The notes under the pieces: generated by a model
Databases searched by the model: none
The model's input: the letters and a program-made list of their open reading frames with translations, nothing else
Told to the model about the DNA's origin: nothing
In this document: positions 1-7,660 of the stretch, piece by piece
Position numbering within the stretch: position 1 is the first letter of the stretch
How the letters are laid out: each line of letters starts with the position of its first letter
Made by a program: the position numbers and the translations under genes
Source of the DNA: Bacteroidales bacterium UBA1189
GTDB lineage: Bacteria > Bacteroidota > Bacteroidia > Bacteroidales > Bacteroidaceae
Reading direction: 5' to 3'
DNA length: 64,000 nt
Assembly: GCA_002309805.1 (NCBI GenBank)
Contig: DBYJ01000026.1
Coordinates: 70,750-134,749, forward strand

Positions 1-534
1 ACCCTCATCGCATTGCTCCACCATCCAGCGGAGGTTCTCGGGCTGGAGGTCGGTGATACCCACGTGTCCCACCACGCCCTTGCGGCGCAGCTCAACAAGT
101 GCAGGAAGCGTCTCATCAACAACCTTCTGGAGGCCTCCGTCCATACCCGCCTGGAACTCGATGTCGTGGACGTTGATGAGGTCGATGTAGTCAACCCCCA
201 GCCGCTCCATGCTCTCATAGACACTATCCGTAACGCGCCGGGCACTATAGTCCCACGTGTTCACGCCGTCATGCCCATAGCGCCCCACCTTCGTGGAAAG
301 GAAATACTTGTCGCGCGGAATCTCGCGGAGCGCCTTGCCCAGCACGGTTTCCGCCTTCAGATGCCCGTAGTAGGGCGACACGTCAATGAAGTTGATGCCG
401 CTTTCGACGGCAACGTGCACGGCACGGATGCCCTCGTCCTCGCGCACACTATGGAACACGCCGCCCAGCGACGATGCCCCGAAGCTGAGGTTCGACACCC
501 TCATGCCCGTCTTTCCAATTTCATTATAAATCAT
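1..534 (-). CDS. Aldo/keto reductase, 3' part cut by window edge
   Basis: The 178 visible residues are the N-terminal half of an aldo/keto reductase TIM barrel, a cytoplasmic NAD(P)H-dependent enzyme interconverting aldehydes or sugars and alcohols. It begins MIYNEIGKTGMRVSNLSFG, the usual first strand and loop of the family. The segment IDVSPYYG holds the family Asp and catalytic Tyr; STKVGRYG carries the catalytic Lys, and the IDLINVHD region corresponds to the catalytic His strand. It most resembles the subgroup annotated as L-fucose or D-threo-aldose dehydrogenase-like, but substrate cannot be assigned. The start at 534 is the only ATG before the conserved first strand. The C-terminus lies outside the window. 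Confidence 0.85.
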   Translation of the reverse strand, partial: MIYNEIGKTGMRVSNLSFGASSLGGVFHSVREDEGIRAVHVAVESGINFIDVSPYYGHLKAETVLGKALREIPRDKYFLSTKVGRYGHDGVNTWDYSARRVTDSVYESMERLGVDYIDLINVHDIEFQAGMDGGLQKVVDETLPALVELRRKGVVGHVGITDLQPENLRWMVEQCDEG

Positions 535-662
535 GGCAACTCGAAATAATCTGTATTTTGAGGACAAAGATACAAGTAAACAAGAGAAAAAGCAAATAAT
601 AATGAAAAAAAACTCATTCCGCAAAAACGCGTTTTCATTTCGTCGATTATTCCCCCGTTCTG

Positions 663-788
663 TTTTTTGCCTGCTCTGGCGATTTATTTGCTTGGGCTGA
701 CAAATTTATTGCTTATTCTATTTTTTTATTTGCCTACGCTATTTATAAACACGGCCCCTGTTTATATAAACGCGCCCCCTGTTTATAA
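663..788. repeat. 21-bp heterogeneous tandem array A (6 units)
   Basis: Six consecutive 21-bp units have GC or GCC anchors beginning at 669, 690, 711, 732, 753 and 774, exactly 21 bp apart. The first four share the theme TTnTTTGCCTnCnCT, and the last two share GCCCCTGTTTATA. Units diverge strongly in the middle yet the spacing never slips. The array lies between two divergently transcribed genes. One unit, with core TTTGCCTGCTCTGGC, recurs almost identically in the array at 16695-16806. No ORF or protein explains it. Confidence 0.8.
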
Positions 789-933
789 ACATCATCAAAC
801 ATCGGAGAAAACGAATCAAGCAATTCGCCTCATTCGCTTCATTTGCCGGCAGAAAGATTTTATATGAACGGCAAATTATCCGAATGATACGAATTTTTTA
901 TAGTGCGTTTTTCCACGAAATCGCCCAAAAACC

Positions 934-1031
934 GTGTAGATTGTGTAGATAGTGTAGATAAAACGCCCCATCTACACGCGCCAAACAGCAATAATTCAGC
1001 CCAATACCCCATTCGTGTAGATTGTGTAGAT
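934..1031. repeat. GTGTAGATT word cluster with inverted copy
   Basis: The word GTGTAGA occurs at 934, 943 and 952 (9 bp apart) and again at 1015 and 1024. An inverted copy, TCTACAC, lies at 971-977. The direct and inverted copies can pair as a hairpin. It sits about 145 bp downstream of the 21-bp array at 663-788. It could be a protein-binding cluster or a remnant of a small element; no coding function is apparent. Confidence 0.6.
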
Positions 1032-1133
1032 GTTTTACAAACTTTTTGTGAAATGAAACGCTTTCCTCCCTTGCTCCTATTCCATAAGAAAGACTTCTTT
1101 TAGAGAGTCCTTCGCCACAAAACCTCAAAAATA

Positions 1134-1165
1134 TTTGGTTTTTCATTTGCTTACTCGTACCTTTG
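1134..1165 (+). promoter_or_regulatory. Bacteroidetes promoter for antitoxin gene
   Basis: TTTG at 1134-1137, a 20-nt gap and TACCTTTG at 1158-1165 match the Bacteroidetes housekeeping promoter (TTTG-N19/20-TAnnTTTG). The predicted start of transcription lies about 25 nt before the antitoxin ATG. Confidence 0.65.
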
Positions 1166-1197
1166 CCACACAATAAAGAATAAAAGAAGAAGATTAT

Positions 1198-1407
1198 ATG
1201 ACAAACAATGCTACACTCCGAGGCGTTTACGTGAACGTGCCCGCCAGCGATTGGTCGCTGTTCCGCGAGCTTGTACGCAAGTTCGGTTGGCAGGCTGAGA
1301 CTCGCGAGCAGATGCTTGATCGCTTTATTAGCACACGACCTGCTCAGCCGATGCTCAGCGAGGAAGAAATCATGTACGAGGTGAAATCCGTCAGGTACGC
1401 CAAATAA
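1198..1407 (+). CDS. Small antitoxin-like protein of a PIN toxin pair
   Basis: A 69-residue soluble protein with an N-terminal segment (VYVNVPASDWSLFRELVRKF) followed by a charged C-terminal tail ending EEIMYEVKSVRYAK. That tail is typical of short Bacteroidetes antitoxins encoded just before a PIN-domain ribonuclease toxin; I recognise the pattern rather than a formal domain. By analogy it would bind and neutralise the toxin and repress its own promoter. A good promoter lies at 1134-1165. Only 2 nt after its stop codon begins a 16-codon fragment that reads like the first strand of a PIN toxin, so the partner appears lost. Alternative: an unrelated small conserved protein. Confidence 0.65.
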   Translation: MTNNATLRGVYVNVPASDWSLFRELVRKFGWQAETREQMLDRFISTRPAQPMLSEEEIMYEVKSVRYAK

Positions 1408-1409
1408 AA

Positions 1410-1460
1410 ATGAAGGTCATTATTGATACAAATCTTTATAAAACTATAATGCAGTATTAA
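1410..1460 (+). pseudogene. Truncated PIN-domain toxin remnant
   Basis: An ATG 2 nt after the antitoxin stop opens a 16-codon frame reading MKVIIDTNLYKTIMQY and then TAA. PIN-domain RNases of toxin-antitoxin systems typically start MKVVIDTN, the Asp being the first metal ligand, so this is read as the surviving 5' end of a toxin gene. The remaining roughly 120 codons are absent: downstream sequence goes straight into a terminator hairpin at 1514. The fragment cannot be active. Confidence 0.6.
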
Positions 1461-1513
1461 ATCCTCTGCATTTCCAACGACCTAAACGGAATTCTTCATT
1501 TCTTATCAATTTT

Positions 1514-1548
1514 AAGCGGCGAAAGGGAAACTCTTTCGCCGCTTTTCT
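1514..1548. terminator. Rho-independent terminator after TA remnant
   Basis: A perfect 12-bp stem (1514-1525 with 1533-1544, AAGCGGCGAAAG and its complement) with a 7-nt loop is followed by TTTTCTTT. It would end the antitoxin transcript. Confidence 0.75.
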
Positions 1549-1641
1549 TTGTTCAGCAAATAGGAATGACTATCTTTAAGAGAATAAATCTCTTTTGATA
1601 GGCTGCGCCTCAGAACGGATGGAGCAGCAAGAGCAAAGCGG

Positions 1642-1663
1642 GAGACGCGGCATGCTGCGTCTC
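1642..1663. repeat. REP-like palindrome GAGACGC...GCGTCTC
   Basis: GAGACGC at 1642-1648 and GCGTCTC at 1657-1663 flank the near-palindromic core GGCATGCT. Similar short palindromes of the type AGACGC-(AT/GC)GC-GCGTCT are scattered in many Bacteroidetes genomes. The surrounding 1560-1735 contains an open frame on the minus strand with no recognisable protein character. Confidence 0.5.
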
Positions 1664-1816
1664 TACAGTTCTGCCGAGTCGTGACAGACGAAAACGCAGT
1701 TAAAAACTCAAAATTATTTGGTTTTTTGTTCACCTTGACCTGCGGTCTAAAATGCTTTCGCTCGATAAAAAGAAAACATTTTTCCTTTTATTCTCGCTTA
1801 TTCGCATTTTTATCAC

Positions 1817-2044
1817 TATCTTTGTCGCGTCATGCATCGTAAGACCGCATGGCAGACATTTGGAAAAGGAAGCGTTTTAGCTTTTTCTTTTCAGTGAATC
1901 TGGACAATTCTTGAAACGAAAGAAAGGCATTAAGGCGCTCCAGGTTGGTTGTATATATGTTAGCTAACGCTCACACGATACGCCAACGTGTGAGCAGTTT
2001 TTTCATTATCTTTCGTTTCGGGTCGTCCAGAACCTACTGAAAGG
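1817..2044 (+). ncRNA. Candidate rod-shaped structured RNA
   Basis: A TATCTTTG promoter element (1817-1824) precedes a long interrupted stem. CTTTTCAGT (1887-1895) pairs with ACTGAAAGG (2036-2044). CTGGAC (1900-1905) pairs with GTCCAG (2025-2030). GAAACGAAAGA (1913-1923) pairs with TCTTTCGTTTC (2009-2019). A large asymmetric bubble then leads to an apical hairpin, GCTCACACG (1969-1977) with CGTGTGAGC (1987-1995). This closing stem, central bubble and apical stem recall 6S RNA, and about 200 nt is the right size. I cannot confirm the family. A short hairpin at 1864-1891 competes for the outer stem. There is no ORF in the segment. Confidence 0.45.
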
Positions 2045-2161
2045 GTAAGTCAAAATTTGGCTCACACTTTCTTTTCGTATGTCTTTTTACTTATCAAATC
2101 AACCACCCTCGCCTATAGAGCCAACGGCAAGGATAAAGAGAAACATTTAAAACATAACAAA

Positions 2162-2893
2162 ATGAGGCACTATTATTTTTTTTAAATCGTATTGGCTACA
2201 TTAGTTGGATGTGCACCTAAATCTAACGAGGAAAAGGTTATTCAGGAGTTCAAAAACTACGCTAAGACACACTTTGATGATCCTTCAAAACTAAAGGAAA
2301 TTATCGGTATTGATGAAACTGACACAATGTCAACAGTTCAGTTAAAAGAGGCCATAAAAGAAGGAATAACCCCTCTTCGTTCAGCAGACTCTTTAATTAA
2401 TCAATATGATAGTATCATAAATGAATACATAGAATTAAGTAATAAAAAAAATCTTAAAGATTTTTATAAAATGAATAGGTATGAACGGGAAAGACTAATA
2501 AACCTTCTAACAGAGAGATTTGAATTAATTGTTAAGAGACAAGCTTTGGCAAAAAAAGGAGTCAGTACTGAGGGTTATCAGAAAGAATTAGAGATTCTTT
2601 TATCATTAAAAGATTCGACATTGATTCAAAATAAGATCCTTTATCGGATAAAAGAGTCTGATGGATTAAAAATAAGAGCTTATTATGTTATTACAGATAC
2701 CTTATATAACTTTTTTTCATTCTCAGAAGCAAAAATAACAACGTCAGACGAGCCATTTAGGACGTTCAAAGATATAATTGAAGGAAAACTCACGCCTATT
2801 ATGAATGAACGGCATAAGCATAATATAAATGAACTACAAAATGGGAAATCCATTCTGTCAATCATTAAGCCATACATTAATGATGAAAAGTAA
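2162..2893 (+). pseudogene. Lipoprotein gene with stop codon in the signal peptide
   Basis: From ATG 2162 the frame reads MRHYYFF, a TAA stop (2183-2185), then IVLATLVGC followed by about 225 further residues to 2893. With any amino acid in place of the stop this would be a normal lipoprotein signal peptide with lipobox LVGC, so a single nonsense change is likely. The only in-frame restart is TTG at 2192, which would give MATLVGC, too short for export. The mature part is hydrophilic, rich in Glu, Lys and Ile, mostly helical in character, and I do not recognise it. The gene is AT-rich compared with flanking genes and is followed by another AT-rich lipoprotein gene, suggesting a transferred pair. 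Alternatives are a sequencing error or readthrough. Confidence 0.6.
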
Positions 2894-2937
2894 TTTGTCA
2901 CACATTTAGAAATGAAAAAAAGATATAGAAGGTTTTT

Positions 2938-3870
2938 ATGAAAAAACAACATCAGCTATTCTTTTTTTTAGGTGTAATAAGTCTAATGTTCGTAATTCAG
3001 AGTTGCACCAGCGCGTTTAGAAAGCATATTTCTGAACCACTTTCAATTAAAGAAATAAGGAGTATCTCTAAGAATAACCCTTCCTTTGTTGATATGTATG
3101 AAAACATTGAAGATATTAGAGAAGAATTATTTGATGATTTAGAAAATGAAATAAAATACGGTGATATTACATATAAAAGATTCTTCAAATATGAGAAAAA
3201 AAGACATAAACTTATTAAAAATGCTTTAGAAGAATATCAATCGAAATATGATGATAATAAATCTTTTCAAGAGAAAGTGGATAGTGCCTTACAATATTGG
3301 CTTGATTACTCAGACGTGTATAAATATGTTCGCATTAAATTGATATCTTTGTATCCACGTATTGAAAAAAGAGGGTTCTATCCATATAATTATTATTTAG
3401 ATGAATTGGATTATACCTTTTCTATTGAACCTTTAGATTCAAATCTATCTTTTGTTTCGTATTATTGTAGGATATCAGATGATGACCTTTATGATTATAT
3501 TTCATGTGAGGACAGTATTCCAATGGAGAAAAAGTATGCTCTTTATAGTCATGAAAAAAAATTCTCATATTATTCAAAAAAAGTAAAAGAAGATCTTAAT
3601 ACTTCCCGATTAGAGAATTTGTCTAAAGTGAACGTTTCTTACATAATAGTTGGGGATAAAGTAATAAAGGAGAGAGCAGGCATTCCTTCGCATGTGATGG
3701 ATTATATAAATCATTCTGATTGGGGTTTCAATAGATTGGATTTTATTCAAAAAGAGGTTGATCAAAACTATGTGAGCCCTGCTGATTATATAGATGCAAA
3801 TGTAAACAAAAATATGGAAAAATACGACAAAAAGGTATATGACTTGTTTGAAATGTATTGGGATTACTAA
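2938..3870 (+). CDS. AT-rich lipoprotein of unknown function
   Basis: A 310-residue protein starting MKKQHQLFFFLGVISLMFVIQ and then SC, a clear lipoprotein signal peptide with the lipidated Cys at residue 23, so probably surface- or periplasm-facing and membrane-anchored. The mature part is rich in Tyr, Lys, Asp and Glu with long predicted helices (for example residues 45-120). I recognise no catalytic motif or family. Base composition is much more AT-rich than in the glycan genes nearby. It follows the interrupted lipoprotein gene by 44 nt on the same strand, and the two may be diverged relatives or a two-gene unit acquired together. Confidence 0.7.
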   Translation: MKKQHQLFFFLGVISLMFVIQSCTSAFRKHISEPLSIKEIRSISKNNPSFVDMYENIEDIREELFDDLENEIKYGDITYKRFFKYEKKRHKLIKNALEEYQSKYDDNKSFQEKVDSALQYWLDYSDVYKYVRIKLISLYPRIEKRGFYPYNYYLDELDYTFSIEPLDSNLSFVSYYCRISDDDLYDYISCEDSIPMEKKYALYSHEKKFSYYSKKVKEDLNTSRLENLSKVNVSYIIVGDKVIKERAGIPSHVMDYINHSDWGFNRLDFIQKEVDQNYVSPADYIDANVNKNMEKYDKKVYDLFEMYWDY

Positions 3871-3902
3871 CATTTTGTTCGAATAGGTTGGCAATCCGAA
3901 GT

Positions 3903-3970
3903 CCGTTCAGGCGGATTTTGTAATCCGACTAAAATGAGAAGGGGATTTGTAATCCCCAGCCAATGAACGG
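3903..3970. repeat. Composite REP-like palindromes
   Basis: Two adjacent palindromes, CGGATT..AATCCG (3912-3927) and GGGGATTTGTAATCCCC (3941-3957), are enclosed by an outer inverted repeat CCGTTCA (3903-3909) and TGAACGG (3964-3970). The GGATTTGTAATCC core is a form I associate with dispersed REP sequences in Bacteroidetes. No transposase is nearby. Confidence 0.55.
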
Positions 3971-3981
3971 CAGCAAATGAT

Positions 3982-4014
3982 AAGGGAGTGTTGGCGTCAG
4001 CACTCCCCTTTTTT
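3982..4014 (+). terminator. Rho-independent terminator of lipoprotein unit
   Basis: AAGGGAGTG (3982-3990) pairs with CACTCCCCTT (4001-4010) around a 10-nt loop, followed by a run of T to 4014. Confidence 0.75.
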
Positions 4015-4090
4015 ACTACTTCTTCCCCACTCCAACTAGACGTGTCGTTAAACATTACACATTAAACCTTAAACATTAAACATTTTTTAT

Positions 4091-4122
4091 TACCTTTGCA
4101 GCCCGAAAAGAGAACAAGGAGG
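4091..4122 (+). promoter_or_regulatory. Promoter -7 box and strong RBS of CotH gene
   Basis: TACCTTTG at 4091-4098 is a canonical -7 element. AAGGAGG at 4116-4122, 7 nt before the ATG at 4130, is an unusually strong Shine-Dalgarno site for this phylum. Together they fix the start at 4130 and exclude an upstream start that would supply a longer signal peptide. Confidence 0.6.
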
Positions 4123-4129
4123 AAAGAAT

Positions 4130-7100
4130 ATGTTGACAACACTAATGGCTGCGGCACTGGTTATCAATGAGCTGATGGCTGCCAACTTGGGGACGGTGAT
4201 GAGTCCCGCCACCAATTTCGACAGTTGGATTGAACTGTACAATCCTGACGATGCGCCCGTCAACCTGGGGGGGATGTACCTGAGCGACAATGGTGCCGAC
4301 CTCCGTCGATGGAAGATGCCCTCCGACGTGGGCAGCGTGCCGGCCAAGGGCTTCAAGGTCATCTGGCTGGGTTCCCACGACATCAAGGCCACACAAGCTC
4401 CCTTCAAACTCGATGCCGACGGAGGTACTATCTACCTAAGCGACACCGATGGTACGCTGGTGCTCAGTCAGGAGTATCCCGAGTGCATAAGCCGAACGGC
4501 ATGGGCGCGCACCACCGATGGCGGAGACGACTGGGGATGGACAGCTACGGCTACCCCTGGGGCCAGCAATGCCACAGCCTCCTTTGCCTCCGAGCGGCTG
4601 CAGGCTCCCGTAGTCAGCGTGGGCAGCAAACTATTCTCGAGCCCGCTAAACTTCAACGTCGAAATTCCTGAAGGCGCCACTCTGATGTACACTACAGACG
4701 GAAGTCTGCCCTCGGCGCCAAAGGCGGATGGCCAAGAGGGCGACCCCTGGGTGGAATACGTCAGGAACGGCGACTGCGAGGGGGATGATGCCAGCAGTCT
4801 CATCAGCCGCGATGCCGGCGGGAATGGTAATGTGAAGCGCATCGTTGACGGCGTGGGCTGCGACGGCTCACGAGGAATCCGCGTGCATGCCATTGCCAAT
4901 CCGAAAAACGAGTACGACGCTCAGCTTTTTGTCTATACTCCTGACCACATCTGGCGTACGGGTCAGAAATATCGCTTCCGCATGATGGTGCGTGCCGACA
5001 AGCCTGGCCGCATCTCTGCCCAAACACACACCACGCCCGGCAACTATATCTACTGGCAGGTACTGGAAGGCAATTACAACATCACCACCGAATGGCAGGA
5101 AATCTACTACGAAGGCACCATCACCGACGAGCAAGTGGGCAAGCAGGGCGGCTGGTGGGGAGGCCAGGAAACCTATCAGGATATGCATACGATTGCCTTC
5201 AACCTCAATGTCGATAAGCAGGAAAACAACTTCTATTTCGACAACGTGTCGTGGCAACTCTATACGGGTGACGACTCCGGCGCTGATGCCTCGCGGAAGA
5301 GCGAGGATGGGCAGTTCACCGTCTCCAAAACCACCAACTACGTGTTCCGTCTCTATAAAGACGGCTACCTGCCCAGCGTGCCTGTCACCCGCAGTTTCAT
5401 CCAAACATCCAACAAGTATACGCTCCCCGTCATCAGCATCGTTGGCGACAAGAAATATTTCACCGACTCCAAGATAGGCCTCGACTGCGATGGCGACGGC
5501 ACCAACGGCAAGACGGGCAACGGACAAACCCAGCCGAAGAATTACAATCAGCCTTGGGACCGTCCCGTGAACTTCAGTTATCTCTCGCCTGAGGGCGAAA
5601 TGCTGTTCAATCAGGACGTGAACATCAAGGTTTCGGGCGGCTACACCCGTTCCCAGCAATATCGTTCGTTCAAACTGAAGTCCAGCAAGGCGTTCGACGG
5701 AGAGAACCGCTTCGACTTCTCCTTCTTCCCGCAGAAGCCCTATATCCGCAGCAAGACTCTGCTCCTCCGTAATGGTGGCAACGACATCTGGCGCCACAAC
5801 GCCCGTTTCATCGACCCTGCTCTCGAAACCATCATCCAGCGCTCGGGCATCGACCTCGACGTGCAGTCGTATGTGCCTGTCATAGAATATGTGAACGGGC
5901 AACTGCGTGGCGTGCTGAACCTGCGCGAACCCAACAACGACAATTTTGCCTACGCCAATTTCGGCTATGACGACGAGGAGCTTGATGCCTTCGAGAACCT
6001 CGAGATGAAGAACGGCAACGACAGCGTCATCAACCGCATCTTTGAGCTGGGCCGTCATATCAACGATCCTGGAGCCTACGACGAGCTCGTCTCCCTGCTC
6101 GATATTGACGAGTTCATCAACTACATGGCCGTCACCTTGTTCCTTTATAATGACGATTGGCCCGACAACAACATCAAGGCCTACCGTAGCCGGAACGACG
6201 GGCGCTATCGCTTCATCAGCTTCGACCTCGACTATGCTTTCAAGGGATGTTGGGACTATAGCGGTACCGACCCCTTCGTCACCTTCTACAAGTTTAAGGA
6301 TTCGAGCGCGCCAAGGACCAGTTACAATAAGGATATCGTAAACCTCTTCTTAAACCTGCTCGACAACGAGGTTTACCGTCATCAGTTCATCGACACCTTC
6401 TGCATCGTAGCTAGTAGCGTCTTCGAGCCCAACCGCGCTGAAATGATTGTGGATGAGCTGCTGGCCAACGTGAAGCCTATGTGCCAGCTCATGAGACAAC
6501 AAGGCATCAACGACGGTCATGACCCTGACCGTGCCGCCACCACTATAAAGAACGAGTTGAAGGGACGAAGCGCCACGATGACCAGCTATATGAAGCAGTT
6601 TGCGCCCATGAAGCTCAGCACCGTCACACGACAGAGAGTCACCCTTACCACAAATCTCTCCACGCAAACTGCTAACCCCTCACCCCTAACCTCAAACCTC
6701 ATTACCGTCAATGGCCTCCGTGTGCCCTACGCCTACTTCGACGGCCACCTCTTCGGCCCCATTCGCATCGAGGCTCAGGCTCCTGCCGGCTATCGCTTCA
6801 CGGGATGGAAAAGTAGCGGCAACCTGTTCTCTACAGAACCCGTCATCGACCTGCCCGACGCCGGCACCATTAGCCTCACGGCCACGTTCGAACCGCTTAC
6901 TGCCGATGAGTTCGCTGCGCAGGGTATACCGCCTGTGCGCATCAACGAAGTAAGCGCCGCTAATGGCATCTATGTCAACGACTATTTCAAGCGCAACGAC
7001 TGGATAGAGCTTTATAACATCACCTCCGAGCCCGTTGATGTCGAAGGAATGTACCTGAGTGACAACGCCAAAGAACCCCAGAAGTATCAGATTCAATCTT

Positions 7101-7660
7101 CAATATTCAATCTTGAATCCACCGTCATCCCCGCCCACGGCTATCTTATCGTCTGGTGCGATAAACTTGAGCCACTCAACCAATTGCACGCCTCATTTAA
7201 GCTTGATGCCGACGGGGGCGAAGTGCTGATTACCGCAGCTGACGAATCGTGGACCGACCAACTGACCTACTCCCAAATGAAGGCTGACGAGACTATTGGT
7301 CGCTATCCCGACGGTAGTGCTGATGTCATCACCATGAATGTGCCAACTATCGCCGCTGTCAACCATGCTTCCAGCTATGCTGTGCCTGTCAGCCAAACCA
7401 TGAGCATTGGCGACCTTGTCTCCAACGGCAGCCTCACGGCCTATTATGCAGCAGGGCGAATTGTCATCACCAATAGCAACGACGGTCCCGTCAGCGTCAG
7501 CATCGACAACCTCATCGGTCAGCAGCAACTCAGCCTCACAGCCGAGGTGTCAAGCGGACGTGCCGAGGCCGACGTCAGCCTGCTGCCGACGGGCATCTAC
7601 ATTGCCATTGTCGCAGACAGTAACGGCCATCGTGCCGTCTGCAAATTCATGAAGAACTAA
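4130..7660 (+). CDS. CotH kinase-like protein with two lamin-tail domains
   Basis: A 1176-residue multidomain extracellular-type protein. In order: lamin-tail domain (about 12-150; INELMAAN, WIELYNP, LDADGGTIYLSD); chitobiase C-terminal-like strand region (about 155-200; LMYTTDGSLPS) interrupted by a CBM-like beta-sandwich (about 205-375); CotH kinase-like domain (about 425-790; YNDDWPDNNIKAYR, FISFDLDYAFKG); second lamin-tail domain (about 935-1075; WIELYNITSEPVDVEGMYLS); and a C-terminal segment ending LPTGIYIAIVADSNG, like type IX secretion sorting domains. CotH-family proteins are atypical protein kinases in spore coats; the role in Bacteroidales is unclear but such proteins often sit beside glycan loci. 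Oddly, only 11 residues precede the first domain, so no normal signal peptide is visible. Its stop overlaps the convergent neighbour's stop. Confidence 0.8.
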   Translation: MLTTLMAAALVINELMAANLGTVMSPATNFDSWIELYNPDDAPVNLGGMYLSDNGADLRRWKMPSDVGSVPAKGFKVIWLGSHDIKATQAPFKLDADGGTIYLSDTDGTLVLSQEYPECISRTAWARTTDGGDDWGWTATATPGASNATASFASERLQAPVVSVGSKLFSSPLNFNVEIPEGATLMYTTDGSLPSAPKADGQEGDPWVEYVRNGDCEGDDASSLISRDAGGNGNVKRIVDGVGCDGSRGIRVHAIANPKNEYDAQLFVYTPDHIWRTGQKYRFRMMVRADKPGRISAQTHTTPGNYIYWQVLEGNYNITTEWQEIYYEGTITDEQVGKQGGWWGGQETYQDMHTIAFNLNVDKQENNFYFDNVSWQLYTGDDSGADASRKSEDGQFTVSKTTNYVFRLYKDGYLPSVPVTRSFIQTSNKYTLPVISIVGDKKYFTDSKIGLDCDGDGTNGKTGNGQTQPKNYNQPWDRPVNFSYLSPEGEMLFNQDVNIKVSGGYTRSQQYRSFKLKSSKAFDGENRFDFSFFPQKPYIRSKTLLLRNGGNDIWRHNARFIDPALETIIQRSGIDLDVQSYVPVIEYVNGQLRGVLNLREPNNDNFAYANFGYDDEELDAFENLEMKNGNDSVINRIFELGRHINDPGAYDELVSLLDIDEFINYMAVTLFLYNDDWPDNNIKAYRSRNDGRYRFISFDLDYAFKGCWDYSGTDPFVTFYKFKDSSAPRTSYNKDIVNLFLNLLDNEVYRHQFIDTFCIVASSVFEPNRAEMIVDELLANVKPMCQLMRQQGINDGHDPDRAATTIKNELKGRSATMTSYMKQFAPMKLSTVTRQRVTLTTNLSTQTANPSPLTSNLITVNGLRVPYAYFDGHLFGPIRIEAQAPAGYRFTGWKSSGNLFSTEPVIDLPDAGTISLTATFEPLTADEFAAQGIPPVRINEVSAANGIYVNDYFKRNDWIELYNITSEPVDVEGMYLSDNAKEPQKYQIQSSIFNLESTVIPAHGYLIVWCDKLEPLNQLHASFKLDADGGEVLITAADESWTDQLTYSQMKADETIGRYPDGSADVITMNVPTIAAVNHASSYAVPVSQTMSIGDLVSNGSLTAYYAAGRIVITNSNDGPVSVSIDNLIGQQQLSLTAEVSSGRAEADVSLLPTGIYIAIVADSNGHRAVCKFMKN

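Noticed and set aside
663..788. CRISPR array
   Set aside because: Unit length of 21 bp with no repeat-spacer alternation, and no cas genes in the window.
1512..1733. 73-codon minus-strand protein
   Set aside because: It runs over a terminator and a REP-like palindrome and has no start signal or protein-like character; probably repeat-derived frame.
4868..6058. 396-codon frame antisense to the CotH gene
   Set aside because: Shadow of a strongly supported domain-bearing gene; Val/Leu-rich composition typical of complement frames.
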